A DNA stretch of 64,000 bases from contig NZ_POAF01000005.1 of assembly GCF_003309065.1 (NCBI RefSeq), positions 62,001 to 126,000 on the forward strand, in the 5' to 3' direction. The DNA is from Glutamicibacter soli. Lineage in GTDB: Bacteria; Actinomycetota; Actinomycetes; Actinomycetales; Micrococcaceae. Made by a program: the position numbers and the translations under genes. The notes beneath the pieces are model-generated. The model had not been told where the DNA came from. It made no database searches and was given only the letters and a program-made list of their open reading frames with translations. Of the stretch, positions 33,574 through 43,956 are shown piece after piece (position 1 is the first letter of the stretch; the number at the start of each line of letters is the position of its first letter).

Positions 33574-33602
33574 TGGCAGTCCGGGATTTTCCCGGACTGC
33601 CA
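33574..33602 (+). terminator. Hairpin between mshD and ppk
   Basis: 12-bp perfect stem TGGCAGTCCGGG / CCCGGACTGCCA with a 5-base loop, 8 bases after the mshD stop; no T-run, so partial. Confidence 0.6.
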
Positions 33603-33651
33603 GCCAACGGTGAAGATGGCCTCCACCTGCAGGAAGAAGTGAGTTCAGCAG

Positions 33652-35868
33652 ATGACAACCACCCCCAAGCAGCCCCCGGCACAACTGAGGGATGTCCCTT
33701 CATCCAAGGTCAATGAAGACCGGATCGAACCGGCAGGACTCCTGCCCGACCTCCATCCGGACGGGGGTTTCGAGAACGAGCGGTTCCTCGACCGGGAACT
33801 GAGCTGGCTGCATTTCAACGCGCGGGTGCTGGAACTGGCCGAGGACGTCGACCTGCCGCTGCTTGAACGCGTCAATTTCCTCTCGATCTTCGCCTCCAAC
33901 CTGGACGAGTTCTTCATGGTGCGCGTCGCCGGCCTGAAGCGCCGCATCGTGACCGGCCTGGCCGTCCCGGCGGCCAACGGGATGAACCCGGTGGACCAGC
34001 TCGAATTGCTGCTGAACTCGGCGCACGAGCTGCAGACCCGCCATGCAAGGGTCTACTCGGAGTCAGTCTCCCCCGACCTTGCCACGCACGGCATCCGCAT
34101 CACCGGCTGGGACGAGCTCTCGGCCTCCGAGCAGAGCTTGCTCTCCGAGTGGTTCATGGCCCAGGTCTTCCCGATCCTCACCCCGCTGGCGGTGGATCCG
34201 GCCCACCCCTTCCCTTATATCTCCGGCCTGTCGCTGAACCTGGCCGTGGTGGTGCGCAACCCGCTGACCGGCAAGGAGCTGTTCGCCCGCCTGAAGGTGC
34301 CTGACACCATCGACCGCCTGGTCAGCATCGACGGCCCGCGCGCCGCCCACTCCTCGCACCGCGCCGCACGCTTCATCGCGCTGGAGGACCTGATCGCCGT
34401 GCACCTGGAGCAGCTGTTCCCGGGCATGGAAATCGTGGAGCACCACTTCTTCCGCGTCACCCGCAACGAGGACCTGGAAGTCGAGGAAGACGACGCCGAG
34501 AACCTGCTGCAGGCCCTGGAAAAGGAGCTGCTGCGCCGCCGCTTCGGCCCTCCGGTGCGCCTGGAGGTGGTTGACGACATCAACCCGCAGATCATGGATC
34601 TGCTCTCCCGCGAGCTGGGTATCGACGAGGACGAGGTCTTCAAGCTGCCCGCCCCGCTAGACCTGCGCGGCCTGGGCGTCATCGCCTCGCTGGACCGCAC
34701 CGAGCTGCACTACCCCAAGCACATGGGGCACACCTCACGGTTCCTGAACGAGTCGGAAACCGCCAAGGCAGCCAACGTGTTCGGCGCCGTACGCCGCCGC
34801 GACATCCTGCTGCACCACCCCTACGATTCCTTCTCCACCTCGGTCCAGGCCTTCCTGGAGCAGGCCGCTGCGGATCCGAAGGTCATGGCCATCAAGCAGA
34901 CCCTGTACCGCACCTCTGGCGACTCGCCGATCGTCGATGCGCTGATCGACGCGGCCGAAGCCGGCAAGCAGGTGCTGGCGCTGGTGGAGATCAAGGCCCG
35001 CTTCGACGAGCAGGCGAACATCTCCTGGGCGCGCAAGCTGGAACAGGCGGGCGTGCACGTGGTGTACGGCATCGTGGGCCTGAAGACCCACTCCAAGCTC
35101 TCCCTGGTGGTGCGCCGCGAAGGCGACAAGCTGCGCCGCTACTGCCACATCGGTACCGGAAACTACCACCCGCGCACCGCGCGCTACTACGAGGACTTCG
35201 GGCTGCTGACCTGCGACGAGGAGGTCGGCGAGGACGTCTCGAAGCTGTTCAACCAGCTCTCGGGCTACGCCCCGCGCTCCACCTACAAGCGTCTGCTGGT
35301 CGCCCCGCGTTCGGTGCGCACCGGGCTGCTGGCGCACATCGAGCAGGAAGTGCGCAACGCCCAGGCCGGGGTCGACGCCAAGGTGGTCATCAAGGTCAAT
35401 TCGATTGTCGACGAGGCGATCATCGACGCGCTGTACCGCGCCAGCCAGGCCGGGGTGAAGGTCGACGTGATCGTGCGCGGCATCTGCGCCCTGCGCCCGG
35501 GCGTCCCGGGGCTGAGCGAGAACATCCGGGTCCGCTCGATCCTAGGCCGCTTCCTGGAGCACAGCCGCGTGTTCACCTTCGCCAACGCAGGGAACCCGAT
35601 CGTGTACATCGGCTCGGCCGACATGATGCACCGCAACCTCGATCGCCGCGTGGAAGCCCTGGTCTCCCTGGGGCAGCCGGAGGACATCGAGGAAATGATC
35701 AGCCTGCTGGAACGCTACATGGACGACGGGACCTCCTCCTGGCATCTGCACTCGGACGGCAAGTGGGACCGGCACTACAAGGACGAGGACGGCAACCCGC
35801 TCTCCGATGTCCAGTTCTGGCTCATCCAGGACCACGCCCAGCGGCGAAATAGCGGGCGAAACAGCTAG
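33652..35868 (+). CDS. ppk: Polyphosphate kinase 1
   Basis: 738 residues, reversible synthesis of polyphosphate from ATP. N-terminal [21 protein letters not shown], active-site stretch [19 protein letters not shown] with [19 protein letters not shown] (the autophosphorylated His in this family), and C-terminal [20 protein letters not shown] weak. The stop overlaps the next start by one base. Confidence 0.97.
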   Translation: MTTTPKQPPAQLRDVPSSKVNEDRIEPAGLLPDLHPDGGFENERFLDRELSWLHFNARVLELAEDVDLPLLERVNFLSIFASNLDEFFMVRVAGLKRRIVTGLAVPAANGMNPVDQLELLLNSAHELQTRHARVYSESVSPDLATHGIRITGWDELSASEQSLLSEWFMAQVFPILTPLAVDPAHPFPYISGLSLNLAVVVRNPLTGKELFARLKVPDTIDRLVSIDGPRAAHSSHRAARFIALEDLIAVHLEQLFPGMEIVEHHFFRVTRNEDLEVEEDDAENLLQALEKELLRRRFGPPVRLEVVDDINPQIMDLLSRELGIDEDEVFKLPAPLDLRGLGVIASLDRTELHYPKHMGHTSRFLNESETAKAANVFGAVRRRDILLHHPYDSFSTSVQAFLEQAAADPKVMAIKQTLYRTSGDSPIVDALIDAAEAGKQVLALVEIKARFDEQANISWARKLEQAGVHVVYGIVGLKTHSKLSLVVRREGDKLRRYCHIGTGNYHPRTARYYEDFGLLTCDEEVGEDVSKLFNQLSGYAPRSTYKRLLVAPRSVRTGLLAHIEQEVRNAQAGVDAKVVIKVNSIVDEAIIDALYRASQAGVKVDVIVRGICALRPGVPGLSENIRVRSILGRFLEHSRVFTFANAGNPIVYIGSADMMHRNLDRRVEALVSLGQPEDIEEMISLLERYMDDGTSSWHLHSDGKWDRHYKDEDGNPLSDVQFWLIQDHAQRRNSGRNS

Positions 35869-36875
35869 TGGCCGATTCGAATGTCCAACGCGCCCTTGAC
35901 CGGGTGCTGGAACTGCATCGTTCATCCGATGCCGAGGAAATTCGCCTGGGCCACTTCGACATCATCGCCGCGGGGGCCATCCCGTGGCGGCTGGAGCACG
36001 GCAAGCTGCGGGTGCTGGTCATCCACCGGCCCAAGTACGACGACTGGTCCTGGCCCAAGGGCAAGCTGGACGACGGCGAAGCCATCGCCGAATGCGCGGT
36101 GCGCGAAGTCCACGAGGAGATCGGGCTGCAGATCACGCTCGGCCTGCCGCTGGCGGCCACCGCGTACTCGGTGAAGCAGCGCGCCAAGGTCGTCTACTAC
36201 TGGGCGGCCGCCACGCACCACGAAGCCGAGGTCATCCCGGACGGATCCGAATGCGACGAGGTCCGCTGGGTCTCCCCCAAGCAGGCCATCGGCATGCTGA
36301 CCAACCCCTCGGACGCCGCGCCGCTGCAGGACCTGCTCGCCGCCCACAAGGCCGGCCATCTGGAGGCCAAGCCGTTCATCCTGGTCCGCCACGCAAAGGC
36401 CAAGCCGCGCAGCAAGTGGACCCGTGCCGAAGGCGACCGCCCGCTGGCGGCCACCGGGCGCCGCCAGGCCCAGGCGGTCTCGCGACTGCTGGAAGCCTGG
36501 GCCCCGGGGCATGTCGCGTCTTCGCCGTGGATGCGCTGCGTGCAGACCGTCGCGCCCTACGTCACGGCGAACCAGCTGAAGCTCAGCTCCGTGCGGGCGG
36601 TCACCGAGCATGCGGCCACCCGGCACCCGAAGCGGGCTGCGAAGGCGGTGCAGAAACTCCTGGACAAGAACCGCTCCCAGGTGCTGTGCACGCACCGGCC
36701 GGTGCTTCCCACGGTACTGAAGGTCCTCAAGGGCAGCACCTCGGCGACAATCGCCGAGGTGCTCCCCGCCAAGGATCCTTTCCTCGATCCCGGAGGGGTG
36801 ATCGTGGCGCACCAGCTACCCGGCGCGAATCCGCGGATCATCTCCCTGGAAGTCCATACCCCGTATCACGACTGA
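35868..36875 (+). CDS. Nudix hydrolase fused to histidine phosphatase (MutT1-like)
   Basis: 335 residues. Nudix domain at about 20-140 with a complete Nudix box (KLDDGEAIAECAVREVHEEI) and SixA-like phosphatase domain from about 160 (LVRHAKAKPRSKW; THRPVLPTVLKVL). Mycobacterial MutT1 has this fusion and cleans up oxidised nucleotides and diadenosine polyphosphates. GTG start overlaps the ppk stop (TAGTG), so the two are coupled, which links it with ppk. Confidence 0.92.
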   Translation: MADSNVQRALDRVLELHRSSDAEEIRLGHFDIIAAGAIPWRLEHGKLRVLVIHRPKYDDWSWPKGKLDDGEAIAECAVREVHEEIGLQITLGLPLAATAYSVKQRAKVVYYWAAATHHEAEVIPDGSECDEVRWVSPKQAIGMLTNPSDAAPLQDLLAAHKAGHLEAKPFILVRHAKAKPRSKWTRAEGDRPLAATGRRQAQAVSRLLEAWAPGHVASSPWMRCVQTVAPYVTANQLKLSSVRAVTEHAATRHPKRAAKAVQKLLDKNRSQVLCTHRPVLPTVLKVLKGSTSATIAEVLPAKDPFLDPGGVIVAHQLPGANPRIISLEVHTPYHD

Positions 36876-36909
36876 CACCACCGCCGGCGCCGCTGCACCG
36901 CACCCGGCG

Positions 36910-36950
36910 GACGGGCATCCCCGGCTCCTCACGCCGCGAGGATGCCCGTC
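36910..36950 (+). terminator. Terminator after the ppk operon
   Basis: GACGGGCATCC / GGATGCCCGTC stem, 19-base loop, followed by GTTGC; 35 bases after the stop. Confidence 0.6.
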
Positions 36951-37031
36951 GTTGCATCTGCGCACAAATGCGACTATGACTGTTTAATAAGAATCCCCAG
37001 TGGCTCTTGTCACCCAGAGAAAGGCCAAGCC

Positions 37032-37361
37032 ATGAGTGCAAATCAGCCCCAGCAACCGGTTGAGAAGATCGTGCACCAGGGTCTGCGCCTGGACCATGAT
37101 GAAGACCGCGGGCGTTTCTCGCTGTGGCACGGATCCACCTATGTCGGCTTCATCGGCTACCACCGCGAAGACGACGTGGTCACCATCCAGCACACCATCG
37201 TCAACGAGGAATTCGGCCGCCGCGGCTACGCCCGGGCGCTGGTGACGCTGGTACTGGACCGGCTGGCCAACGAGGGCGTCAAGATCGTTCCCGAGTGCAG
37301 CTACGTGCAGGACTACCTGCGCCGCTACCCGGAGTACCAGGGCATGGTCGTCAAGGGCTGA
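37032..37361 (+). CDS. Small GNAT-family acetyltransferase (NATD1/YjdJ-like)
   Basis: 109 residues, minimal GNAT fold. Contains GRFSLWHGSTYVGFIGY, the acetyl-CoA loop EFGRRGYARALVT and the ending VPECSYVQDYLRRYPEY with the conserved Cys, all typical of the NATD1/YjdJ type. Substrate unknown. The ATG at 37032 is preferred, with AGAAAGG upstream; longer in-frame starts lie in the terminator region. Confidence 0.88.
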   Translation: MSANQPQQPVEKIVHQGLRLDHDEDRGRFSLWHGSTYVGFIGYHREDDVVTIQHTIVNEEFGRRGYARALVTLVLDRLANEGVKIVPECSYVQDYLRRYPEYQGMVVKG

Positions 37362-37437
37362 AGCTTCGTTATCCGGGGCTTCGTGGGATACGCCACGGGA
37401 CCTCCGGCGCCGTTCGCCGGTGGACTAAACTGGTGGG

Positions 37438-38241
37438 GTGAGCATTCCTACCCCATACGAAGACCTGCTTCGCGACGTTCTGGAGAACGGCGCCGCCAAG
37501 GAAGACCGCACCGGAACCGGCACGCTGTCGGTCTTCGGACGCCAGATCCGCTTCGACCTGGCCGATTCCTTCCCGCTGATCACCACCAAGCGCGTGCATT
37601 TCCGCTCGGTCGCTGCAGAACTGCTGTGGTTCCTGCGCGGGGAGTCCAACGTGAAGTGGCTCCAGGACCAGGGCGTGCGCATCTGGAACGAATGGGCTGA
37701 CGAGGACGGCGAACTGGGGCCGGTCTACGGCGTCCAGTGGCGCTCATGGCCCACCCCCGAAGGCGGCCAGATCGACCAGATCTCCCAGCTGGTCGACTCG
37801 CTGCGCAGCAACCCCGATTCCCGCCGCCACATCGTCTCGGCCTGGAATGTCGCCGAAATCGAGAACATGGCATTGCCGCCCTGCCATGTCTTCTTCCAGT
37901 TCTATGTGGCCGACGGCAAGCTGTCCTGCCAGCTTTACCAGCGCAGCGCCGACATGTTCCTCGGCGTGCCGTTCAACATCGCTTCCTACGCGCTGCTGAC
38001 CCGCATGCTCGCCCATCAGCTGGACCTGGAGCCGGGTGAGTTCATCTGGACCGGCGGCGACGTGCACATCTATACCAACCACTTGGAGCAGGTGCGCGAA
38101 CAGCTCTCCCGCGAGCCGTACCCGTACCCGACGCTCGACTTCGCGTCCAAGCCGGAGTCAGTCTTCGACTACACTCTGGAAGACTTCGTGGTCAACGACT
38201 ACAAGCACCACCCGACCATCAAGGGGACCGTCGCCGTATGA
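37438..38241 (+). CDS. thyA: Thymidylate synthase
   Basis: 267 residues. Methylates dUMP with methylene-THF. Catalytic Cys in [12 protein letters not shown] (about 149), [19 protein letters not shown] and the C-terminal IKGTVAV. GTG start; TAAACT lies six bases upstream, so probably leaderless. Overlaps folA by four bases, which couples dTMP synthesis with dihydrofolate recycling. Confidence 0.98.
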   Translation: MSIPTPYEDLLRDVLENGAAKEDRTGTGTLSVFGRQIRFDLADSFPLITTKRVHFRSVAAELLWFLRGESNVKWLQDQGVRIWNEWADEDGELGPVYGVQWRSWPTPEGGQIDQISQLVDSLRSNPDSRRHIVSAWNVAEIENMALPPCHVFFQFYVADGKLSCQLYQRSADMFLGVPFNIASYALLTRMLAHQLDLEPGEFIWTGGDVHIYTNHLEQVREQLSREPYPYPTLDFASKPESVFDYTLEDFVVNDYKHHPTIKGTVAV

Positions 38242-38813
38242 CGCCTGAACCGCGCCACACCGCCGACCTCACGCCGCTGGTCGGCGCCATCTGGGCCCAG
38301 GCGGACAACGGAATCATCGGCAACCAGGGAACCATGCCCTGGCATGTCCCGGAAGACCTAGCCCATTTCAAGAGGATCACCGCCGGCCATCCTGTCATCA
38401 TGGGCCGCGCTACTTGGGAGTCGTTCCCGCCAAAGTTCCGGCCGCTGCCCGGACGCAGCAACATCGTGCTGACCACCCGCGCCGAGTCGCACCAGGCGCT
38501 GCGCGATGCCGGTGCGCTGCCGGTCGCGGACCTCGGCGAAGCCCTGGCCCTGGCCAAGACCTGCGAGGGCAGCCGGGAAATCTGGATCATCGGCGGAGGC
38601 AAGGTCTACGCCCAATCGCTTCAGCTGCTGGACCTGGCAGTGATCACCAAGCTCGATCTGGAGGTCCAGGGAGACACCCGCGCGCCGCAGCTCCCCGAGG
38701 ACTTTGCCCTGGGGCTCAGCGACCCGGGACTGGATGGACCGGAGAACCAATGGCACAAGTCCGGTACCGGCACTCGCTACCGTTTTGAAACCTGGATCCG
38801 CGAAAAGGACTAG
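38238..38813 (+). CDS. folA: Dihydrofolate reductase
   Basis: 191 residues. Regenerates THF after the ThyA reaction; trimethoprim target. [20 protein letters not shown] (active-site Asp/Glu region, about 26-45), [10 protein letters not shown] and the [10 protein letters not shown] segment are present. ATGA overlap with thyA. Confidence 0.96.
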   Translation: MTPEPRHTADLTPLVGAIWAQADNGIIGNQGTMPWHVPEDLAHFKRITAGHPVIMGRATWESFPPKFRPLPGRSNIVLTTRAESHQALRDAGALPVADLGEALALAKTCEGSREIWIIGGGKVYAQSLQLLDLAVITKLDLEVQGDTRAPQLPEDFALGLSDPGLDGPENQWHKSGTGTRYRFETWIREKD

Positions 38814-38823
38814 TTAACATCCC

Positions 38824-39051
38824 ATGAAAAAATACCTCGCTGATCTCAAACAGCACTCAGATGCCCTGTTCGTCCTCGGCTACATGCTTTTCCCGCTGCT
38901 CGCGCTGGTTGTCGCGGTGCTCGGGTTTTTCATGGTGCTCGGCGGCCACAAGATCTTCGGCGTGATCCTGCTGTTCGTCCCGACCCAGGTGTTCCTCTAC
39001 GCGGCGTTCTGGGCCATCAAGAACCGCAAGCTGTTGCTTGAGGAAAAGTAG
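38824..39051 (+). CDS. Small two-helix membrane protein
   Basis: 75 residues; two hydrophobic helices (about 17-41, LFVLGYMLFPLLALVVAVL..., and 46-65, IFGVILLFVPTQVFLYAAFW), basic ends. 11 bases after folA and possibly cotranscribed. Conserved-looking but of unknown function. Confidence 0.8.
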   Translation: MKKYLADLKQHSDALFVLGYMLFPLLALVVAVLGFFMVLGGHKIFGVILLFVPTQVFLYAAFWAIKNRKLLLEEK

Positions 39052-39064
39052 AACTTTTGCTGCT

Positions 39065-39108
39065 GCAGAATCACACCCGGCCCTTCTGGGGCTTGGGTGT
39101 GATTCTGC
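39065..39108 (+). terminator. Terminator before asd
   Basis: 14-bp stem GCAGAATCACACCC / GGGTGTGATTCTGC, 16-base loop, then TTTAAG; ends the thyA-folA unit. Confidence 0.85.
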
Positions 39109-39163
39109 TTTAAGCGCTGTAACGAACCGGGATAATAACGTAATTCAGCCCTACCATTGAGGT

Positions 39164-40282
39164 ATGACTTCATCTGTTGGTTTTGTAGGTTACCGTGGCA
39201 TGGTCGGTTCCGTGCTCATGCAGCGCATGCTCGACGAGGGCGACTTTGCGCAGATCGACCCGGTCTTCTTCTCGACGTCGAATGCCGGCGGCCAGGCCCC
39301 CGCATTCGCCGAGGGCGCCGGCCCGCTACAGGATGCTTTCGACATCCAGACGCTGGCCAAGCTGCCGATAATCGTGACCGCCCAGGGCGGCGACTACACT
39401 ACCAAGGTCCACACCGAGCTGCGCAAGGCCGGCTGGGACGGACTGTGGATCGATGCCGCATCGAGCCTGCGCATGAACGACGACTCGGTGATCGTGCTGG
39501 ACCCGATCAACCGCAACGTCATCGACCAGTCGCTGGTTGCCGGCGTCAAGGACTTCGTGGGCGGCAACTGCACCGTGTCCTGCATGCTCATGGGCCTGGG
39601 CGGGCTGTTCAAGAACAACCTGGTCGAGTGGGGCACTTCCATGACCTACCAGGCGGCCTCCGGCGGCGGCGCCCGCCACATGCGCGAACTGCTGACCCAG
39701 TTCGGCGACATCAACGCCTCGGTCGCGGACGAGCTTGCGGACCCGGCCAGCGCCATCCTGGAGATCGACCGCAAGGTGCTTGAAACCCAGCGCGGCGGCC
39801 TGGACGCCGCACAGTTCGGCGTGCCGCTGGGCGGTTCGCTGATCCCGTGGATCGATTCGGACCTGGGCAACGGCCAGTCCCGCGAGGAGTGGAAGGCCGG
39901 CGCGGAGACCAACAAGATCCTGCAGACCTCCGGCAGCCGCCACATCGCCATGGACGGACTGTGCGTGCGCATCGGCGCAATGCGCTCGCACTCGCAGGCG
40001 CTGACCCTGAAGCTGAAGGAAGACCTGCCGGTCTCCGAGATCGAGTCGCTGTTGGCCGAGGACAACGAGTGGGCCAAGGTCGTGCCGAACGAGAAGGAAG
40101 CGACCATGGAGCAGCTGACTCCGGTGGCCGCCTCGGGCACCCTGGACATCCCGGTCGGCCGCATCCGCAAGCTGGAGATGGGCCCGGAGTACATCTCCGC
40201 CTTCACCGTGGGCGACCAGCTGCTCTGGGGCGCCGCGGAGCCGCTGCGGCGCATGCTGGCCATCGCACAGGGCCGCCTGTAG
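39164..40282 (+). CDS. asd: Aspartate-semialdehyde dehydrogenase
   Basis: 372 residues, NADPH-dependent reduction of aspartyl phosphate on the route to lysine, methionine, threonine and diaminopimelate. N-terminal [18 protein letters not shown] (Rossmann), catalytic Cys in [13 protein letters not shown] (about 135), the GGGARHMRE segment and [10 protein letters not shown]-type His ([14 protein letters not shown]). Resembles the Gram-negative-type (long) family. TACCAT six bases before the ATG suggests leaderless transcription. Confidence 0.95.
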   Translation: MTSSVGFVGYRGMVGSVLMQRMLDEGDFAQIDPVFFSTSNAGGQAPAFAEGAGPLQDAFDIQTLAKLPIIVTAQGGDYTTKVHTELRKAGWDGLWIDAASSLRMNDDSVIVLDPINRNVIDQSLVAGVKDFVGGNCTVSCMLMGLGGLFKNNLVEWGTSMTYQAASGGGARHMRELLTQFGDINASVADELADPASAILEIDRKVLETQRGGLDAAQFGVPLGGSLIPWIDSDLGNGQSREEWKAGAETNKILQTSGSRHIAMDGLCVRIGAMRSHSQALTLKLKEDLPVSEIESLLAEDNEWAKVVPNEKEATMEQLTPVAASGTLDIPVGRIRKLEMGPEYISAFTVGDQLLWGAAEPLRRMLAIAQGRL

Positions 40283-40301
40283 GGACTACTTCCCCGCCGA
40301 C

Positions 40302-40348
40302 AAATGCCCGGGGCGCACAGTTCACTGAACGGTGCGCCCCGGGCATTT
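40302..40348 (+). terminator. Bidirectional terminator between asd and murB
   Basis: 17-bp stem AAATGCCCGGGGCGCAC / GTGCGCCCCGGGCATTT, 13-base loop, T-run on the plus side; between convergent genes. Confidence 0.88.
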
Positions 40349-40367
40349 TCACATATGCGGACGGATA

Positions 40368-41429
40368 CTAGAGCTCCACTCCGATCAGCAGCGGCTCATT
40401 GACCAGCGTGATGCCGAACCGCTCGGCAACCCCGGCGCGCACTGCGCGGGCGATGGCCAGGATGTCAGCCGCGCTGGCGGTGCCCCGGTTCGTAATGGCC
40501 AAGGTGTGCTTGGTGGACAGTGAAGCCCGTCCCCCGGCGATCTGGAACCCGTCGGTCCCCTCCAGTCCGTAGCCCTTGCCGAAACCTGCCTGGTCGATCA
40601 GCCAGGCGGCCGACAACTTGACCATTTCGGCCTGCTCGGCCGGGTAGTTCGGAGCGTTGTGCGGCAGCTGCTCCAGCACCGACGCGTCGACAATCGGGTT
40701 GGTGAAGAAGGAGCCGGTTGAATGCGAGTCCGGGTCCTGCGGGTCATAGACCATGCCCTTGGACCGACGCAGTTCCAGAACCGTCTGCCGAACCAGCGCT
40801 GCATCCGCGCCCTGGCCGGCTTCGACGCCCAGGCGGCGGGCCAACTCGGCATAGCGGATCGGCGCCGACTCGTTGCCGCGCTTGAGCAGGAACGCGGCTT
40901 CCAGCACCACGTACCGGGGCGAACCGTGGGTGCTGGTGCGCTTGATCAGCGAATCACGGTAGGCGAACGCCAGGTCCTCGTTCGACAGCTGCAGGATCTC
41001 CTGCGCGGTGCGGTCCCAGACGCGGGCCCAGGCCAAGGTCTGGGAGACGTCCGCTCCGTAGGCGCCGACGTTCTGCACCGGGGTGGCACCGGCACAGCCG
41101 GGGATCCCGGAGAGGGCTTCGAGTCCGCTCAGGCCTTCGGCCAACGAGTACTCGACCGTGGCGTCCCAGTTCTCGCCGGCCGCGGCGCGCAGCAGCGCCA
41201 GCCCGCCGTCCTGTTCCTCGACAACCAGGCCGCGCGTGGCGATGCGGATGACGGTGCCCGAGAAGCCCTCGTCCGAGATAACCAGGTTCGAGCCGCCGCC
41301 GATGAACAGGATGTCCTCGCCGGCGTTGTCCGCGGCGGTGATCGCCGCAATCAGCTCGGCTTCGGTGGACGCGGTCACGGTGCGCGCAGCGTCGCCGCCA
41401 ACAGCCGTGGTGGTCATGTTCTTCAGCAT
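40368..41429 (-). CDS. murB: UDP-N-acetylenolpyruvoylglucosamine reductase
   Basis: 353 residues, FAD enzyme of peptidoglycan precursor synthesis. FAD-binding ILFIGGGSNLVISDEGF and GIPGCAGATPVQNVGAYG, catalytic Ser in HSTGSFFTNPIV (about 234) and C-terminal Glu in LVNEPLLIG. Short spacing to the MaoC/MFS genes upstream; GATAGT six bases before the ATG. Confidence 0.96.
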   Translation of the reverse strand: MLKNMTTTAVGGDAARTVTASTEAELIAAITAADNAGEDILFIGGGSNLVISDEGFSGTVIRIATRGLVVEEQDGGLALLRAAAGENWDATVEYSLAEGLSGLEALSGIPGCAGATPVQNVGAYGADVSQTLAWARVWDRTAQEILQLSNEDLAFAYRDSLIKRTSTHGSPRYVVLEAAFLLKRGNESAPIRYAELARRLGVEAGQGADAALVRQTVLELRRSKGMVYDPQDPDSHSTGSFFTNPIVDASVLEQLPHNAPNYPAEQAEMVKLSAAWLIDQAGFGKGYGLEGTDGFQIAGGRASLSTKHTLAITNRGTASAADILAIARAVRAGVAERFGITLVNEPLLIGVEL

Positions 41430-41480
41430 TGAACTACTATCTTTCGATTTGTCTCTGGAAATACGTTGATTCGGGCGGAT

Positions 41481-42713
41481 CTAGCTGGCGGACTCGGGCT
41501 GGCGCGGATAGCCTGCGGCGTTCTTCGACAGCAGGAACGCCACGACAACCAGGATCGAGATGCAGCCGAGGGCAGGCAGCAGGCCGATAGCCCCGGCCAG
41601 CAGGCCCAGCAGCGGCGGACCTCCCAGGAATGCCGCGTAGCCGATGGTAGAAACCACTGCCACGCGCGCTGCCGCGTGTTCCGGGTCATCCGATGCGGCG
41701 CTCATGGCCAGCGGGAAGGTCAGGGCAACACCCATGCCCCACACGGCCAGCGCCACGAAAGCCAATGGCAGGTTGTCTCCGAACGCGAAGATCAGCAGGC
41801 CCACTAGCGCGGCGATGGCGCTGGCCCGGATCATCCAAACCCGCCCCATACGCAGGATCAGGTCCCCGGCCAGCAATCGGGTCAGCGTCATGGCAGTCAC
41901 GAAGGCCGCGTAGCCCAGCGCGCCGGTGGCTTCGGTGGTCCCGTAGCCATCGGCCAGGGCCAAGGCCACCCAGTCTCCGGCCGCGCCTTCGGCGAGCGCC
42001 ATGCCCAGCACCAGCACGCCCAGCAGGACCGTTTGCGGCTCCTTCCAGGTGCTCAGCAGCGAATGCCCCTTGAACTTCGAATCCTTCGAGGCCCGGCTCC
42101 GGTCTTCCCCGTAGAAACGGGTCGAATACAGCACCGTGGCGATGATCAAGATGCCCATGACCCCGTAGTGCAGTTGCAGCGGCAGCGCGACCGCTGCGGC
42201 GCCGGCGCCGATTCCGGCGCCGAGAACTGTACCCACGGAGAAGAACCCGTGCAGGGCAGGCATGACGCTGCGTCCCAGTGCCCGTTCCATGGCCGCGCCC
42301 TGGATGTTCGAGGCGACGTTCCACGAGGCGGCTCCAAGCCCCTGGCAGAAGAGCACCGTCGCGGTCAGCATGCTTGAGTGCAGCAGTCCCGAGGTGGAGC
42401 CGACGCCCATGAGCGCGAGTCCTGCAATCAGTGCGCCGTAGCGCATGACGTTGGTGGCGCCGAAACGCATCACCAGGTGACCAGCCAGGGATACGGAGAG
42501 GAAGGAGCCTGCGCTCATTCCGAGCAGCAGCAGGCCGACCTGCGAGTGGTCCAGCCCCAGCTCGTCGCGCAGTGCCGGAAGCCTGGAGACCAGGGTTGCC
42601 AGCAGCAGGCCGCTGGCCATGTAGGCGGCCATCAACGAGTTGCGCCAGTGCTTTACCGCGACCGGCACGTCGGCTGCGGGTTGCTGGTTCAGAGCTGCAC
42701 CACGGCCTGGCAC
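41481..42713 (-). CDS. Major facilitator superfamily transporter
   Basis: 410 residues, about twelve helices. SRLPALRDELGLDHSQVGLLLLG carries the typical loop before helix 2 and HLVMRFGATNVMRYG matches MFS motif A loosely. The fold resembles FucP/YcaD-like sugar or drug carriers; substrate unknown. The frame opens with GTG at 42713, overlapping the MaoC gene by 25 bases; a GTG at 42668 is a reasonable shorter start. Probably coupled to the MaoC pair. Confidence 0.85.
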   Translation of the reverse strand: MPGRGAALNQQPAADVPVAVKHWRNSLMAAYMASGLLLATLVSRLPALRDELGLDHSQVGLLLLGMSAGSFLSVSLAGHLVMRFGATNVMRYGALIAGLALMGVGSTSGLLHSSMLTATVLFCQGLGAASWNVASNIQGAAMERALGRSVMPALHGFFSVGTVLGAGIGAGAAAVALPLQLHYGVMGILIIATVLYSTRFYGEDRSRASKDSKFKGHSLLSTWKEPQTVLLGVLVLGMALAEGAAGDWVALALADGYGTTEATGALGYAAFVTAMTLTRLLAGDLILRMGRVWMIRASAIAALVGLLIFAFGDNLPLAFVALAVWGMGVALTFPLAMSAASDDPEHAAARVAVVSTIGYAAFLGGPPLLGLLAGAIGLLPALGCISILVVVAFLLSKNAAGYPRQPESAS

Positions 42714-43129
42714 TTGAGCAATACCTTGGTTCCGTTGGCGGAGACGGTCAGGTCCACGCGGGCGGTGCGGGCCTGGGCATCCAGGGCACCGATCTTGCCC
42801 TCGACCTCGATGGTGGTTCCTTCGAAGTCCGAGGGGTTGGTACCTTCGGGGTCCTCGACGACGACCGGCTTGGTGAAGCGGGTCTGGTAGTCGATGACTG
42901 CGCCCGGATTGCCCACCCAGGTGGAGACCAGGTCGATGACCGCGCCCATGGTGAACATGCCGTGGGCGATGACCGAGGGAAGCTCGACTTCCTTGGCGAA
43001 GCGCTCGTTCCAGTGGATGGGGTTGAAGTCCCCCGAAGCGCCGGCATAGCGCACCAGGTCGGCGCGGTTGACGTTGACAGTGTGGGTGCCGAGAACCTGT
43101 CCCTTTTCAAGGGTGTCGAAAGCGATCAT
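42689..43129 (-). CDS. MaoC-like dehydratase, HadB-type
   Basis: 146 residues, hot-dog fold with the hydratase-2 catalytic pair in YAGASGDFNPIHWNERFA (Asp and His) and IAHGMFTMG. In Mycobacterium the equivalent HadB works in mycolic-acid elongation. Here it sits two bases after the HadA-type partner; a heterodimer is likely. The acyl substrate in a probably mycolate-free organism is unknown. Confidence 0.9.
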   Translation of the reverse strand: MIAFDTLEKGQVLGTHTVNVNRADLVRYAGASGDFNPIHWNERFAKEVELPSVIAHGMFTMGAVIDLVSTWVGNPGAVIDYQTRFTKPVVVEDPEGTNPSDFEGTTIEVEGKIGALDAQARTARVDLTVSANGTKVLLKCQAVVQL

Positions 43130-43131
43130 GA

Positions 43132-43578
43132 TTAGTCCTCAGCTCGAACCAGTAGCGATGAAACGGTGGTGGCGATCTTTTCCCCACCGACGGTGGTGAT
43201 TTCGGCGCGGGTGGTGATCATGGCCCCGGCGCCCATTTCGCGGATCTGGTCCACGTACAGCTCGGCGAGCAGTTCATCGCCGGCCACGATGGGGCGGTGG
43301 TGGGTAAAGCGCTGGTCTGCATGCACCACGCGGGAGAAGTCGATGCCCGAGGCAGGGTCAGCGATCAGCTGGGCGTCGGCGCGCTGGGCCACGATGATGG
43401 CGAAGGTCGGCGGGGCGACCACGTCGTTGAAGCCGAGCTTGCGCGCGGATTCGACATCGTAGTGGGCCGGAGAGGTGGCCTTGGTGGCTGCTGCGAATTC
43501 TCGGATCTTCTCTCGTCCTACCTGGTAGGACTCGCCGGCAGGGTAGATGCGCCCCACCAGATCAGGGTTGATGCCCAT
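43132..43578 (-). CDS. MaoC-like protein, HadA-type
   Basis: 148 residues, N-terminal-type MaoC domain without the catalytic Asp/His pair (INPDLVGRIYP, FAAATKATSPAHYD, VAPPTFAIIVA, VHADQRFTHHRPIVAGDELL). It is the substrate-binding half of the heterodimer. ATG at 43578 follows CAGGAGAA; a longer frame upstream is not needed. Confidence 0.9.
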   Translation of the reverse strand: MGINPDLVGRIYPAGESYQVGREKIREFAAATKATSPAHYDVESARKLGFNDVVAPPTFAIIVAQRADAQLIADPASGIDFSRVVHADQRFTHHRPIVAGDELLAELYVDQIREMGAGAMITTRAEITTVGGEKIATTVSSLLVRAED

Positions 43579-43680
43579 TAGTTCTCCTGAACTTTGTGAC
43601 TGTGTGTTGATTGCTGTCCACGCAGGGCTCAGCCGCTCGGGGCTCCCAGCTCTGCGGAACACGAAACCTTCGGGGTGCGG

Positions 43681-43956
43681 CTAGTTGCCGCCGTTGCCCT
43701 TGTTCTTCTTGGCTTTAGGGGTTGCCAGGCCGTTGGCGATCCGCCAGTTGCGGGCGTCCCGGGCGCGAATGACAAGTCCTGCAACGTGGCAGAGCATGCC
43801 GATGACCAGCAGTCCGATGGCTACGTAGAGCACCGGTCGAATGTGGTTGACTGAACCGATGATCGTCAGGATGATCCCTAGCCCGATGGTGCCCATCGCG
43901 GTAAAGACGATCTTCTTGTAGTGCTGGGAGGCCGCCTCCCAAGGCGTATTGGTCAT
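43681..43956 (-). CDS. Small two-helix membrane protein
   Basis: 91 residues from the ATG at 43956. Two helices (IVFTAMGTIGLGIILTIIGS, about 17-36; VLYVAIGLLVIGMLCHVAGL, about 43-62) and a Lys/Asn-rich tail (KKNKGNGGN). The start overlaps the TGA of the upstream gene (ATGA), and TAGACT seven bases upstream is also a leaderless-type -10. An ATG two codons earlier is possible. Confidence 0.75.
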   Translation of the reverse strand: MTNTPWEAASQHYKKIVFTAMGTIGLGIILTIIGSVNHIRPVLYVAIGLLVIGMLCHVAGLVIRARDARNWRIANGLATPKAKKNKGNGGN

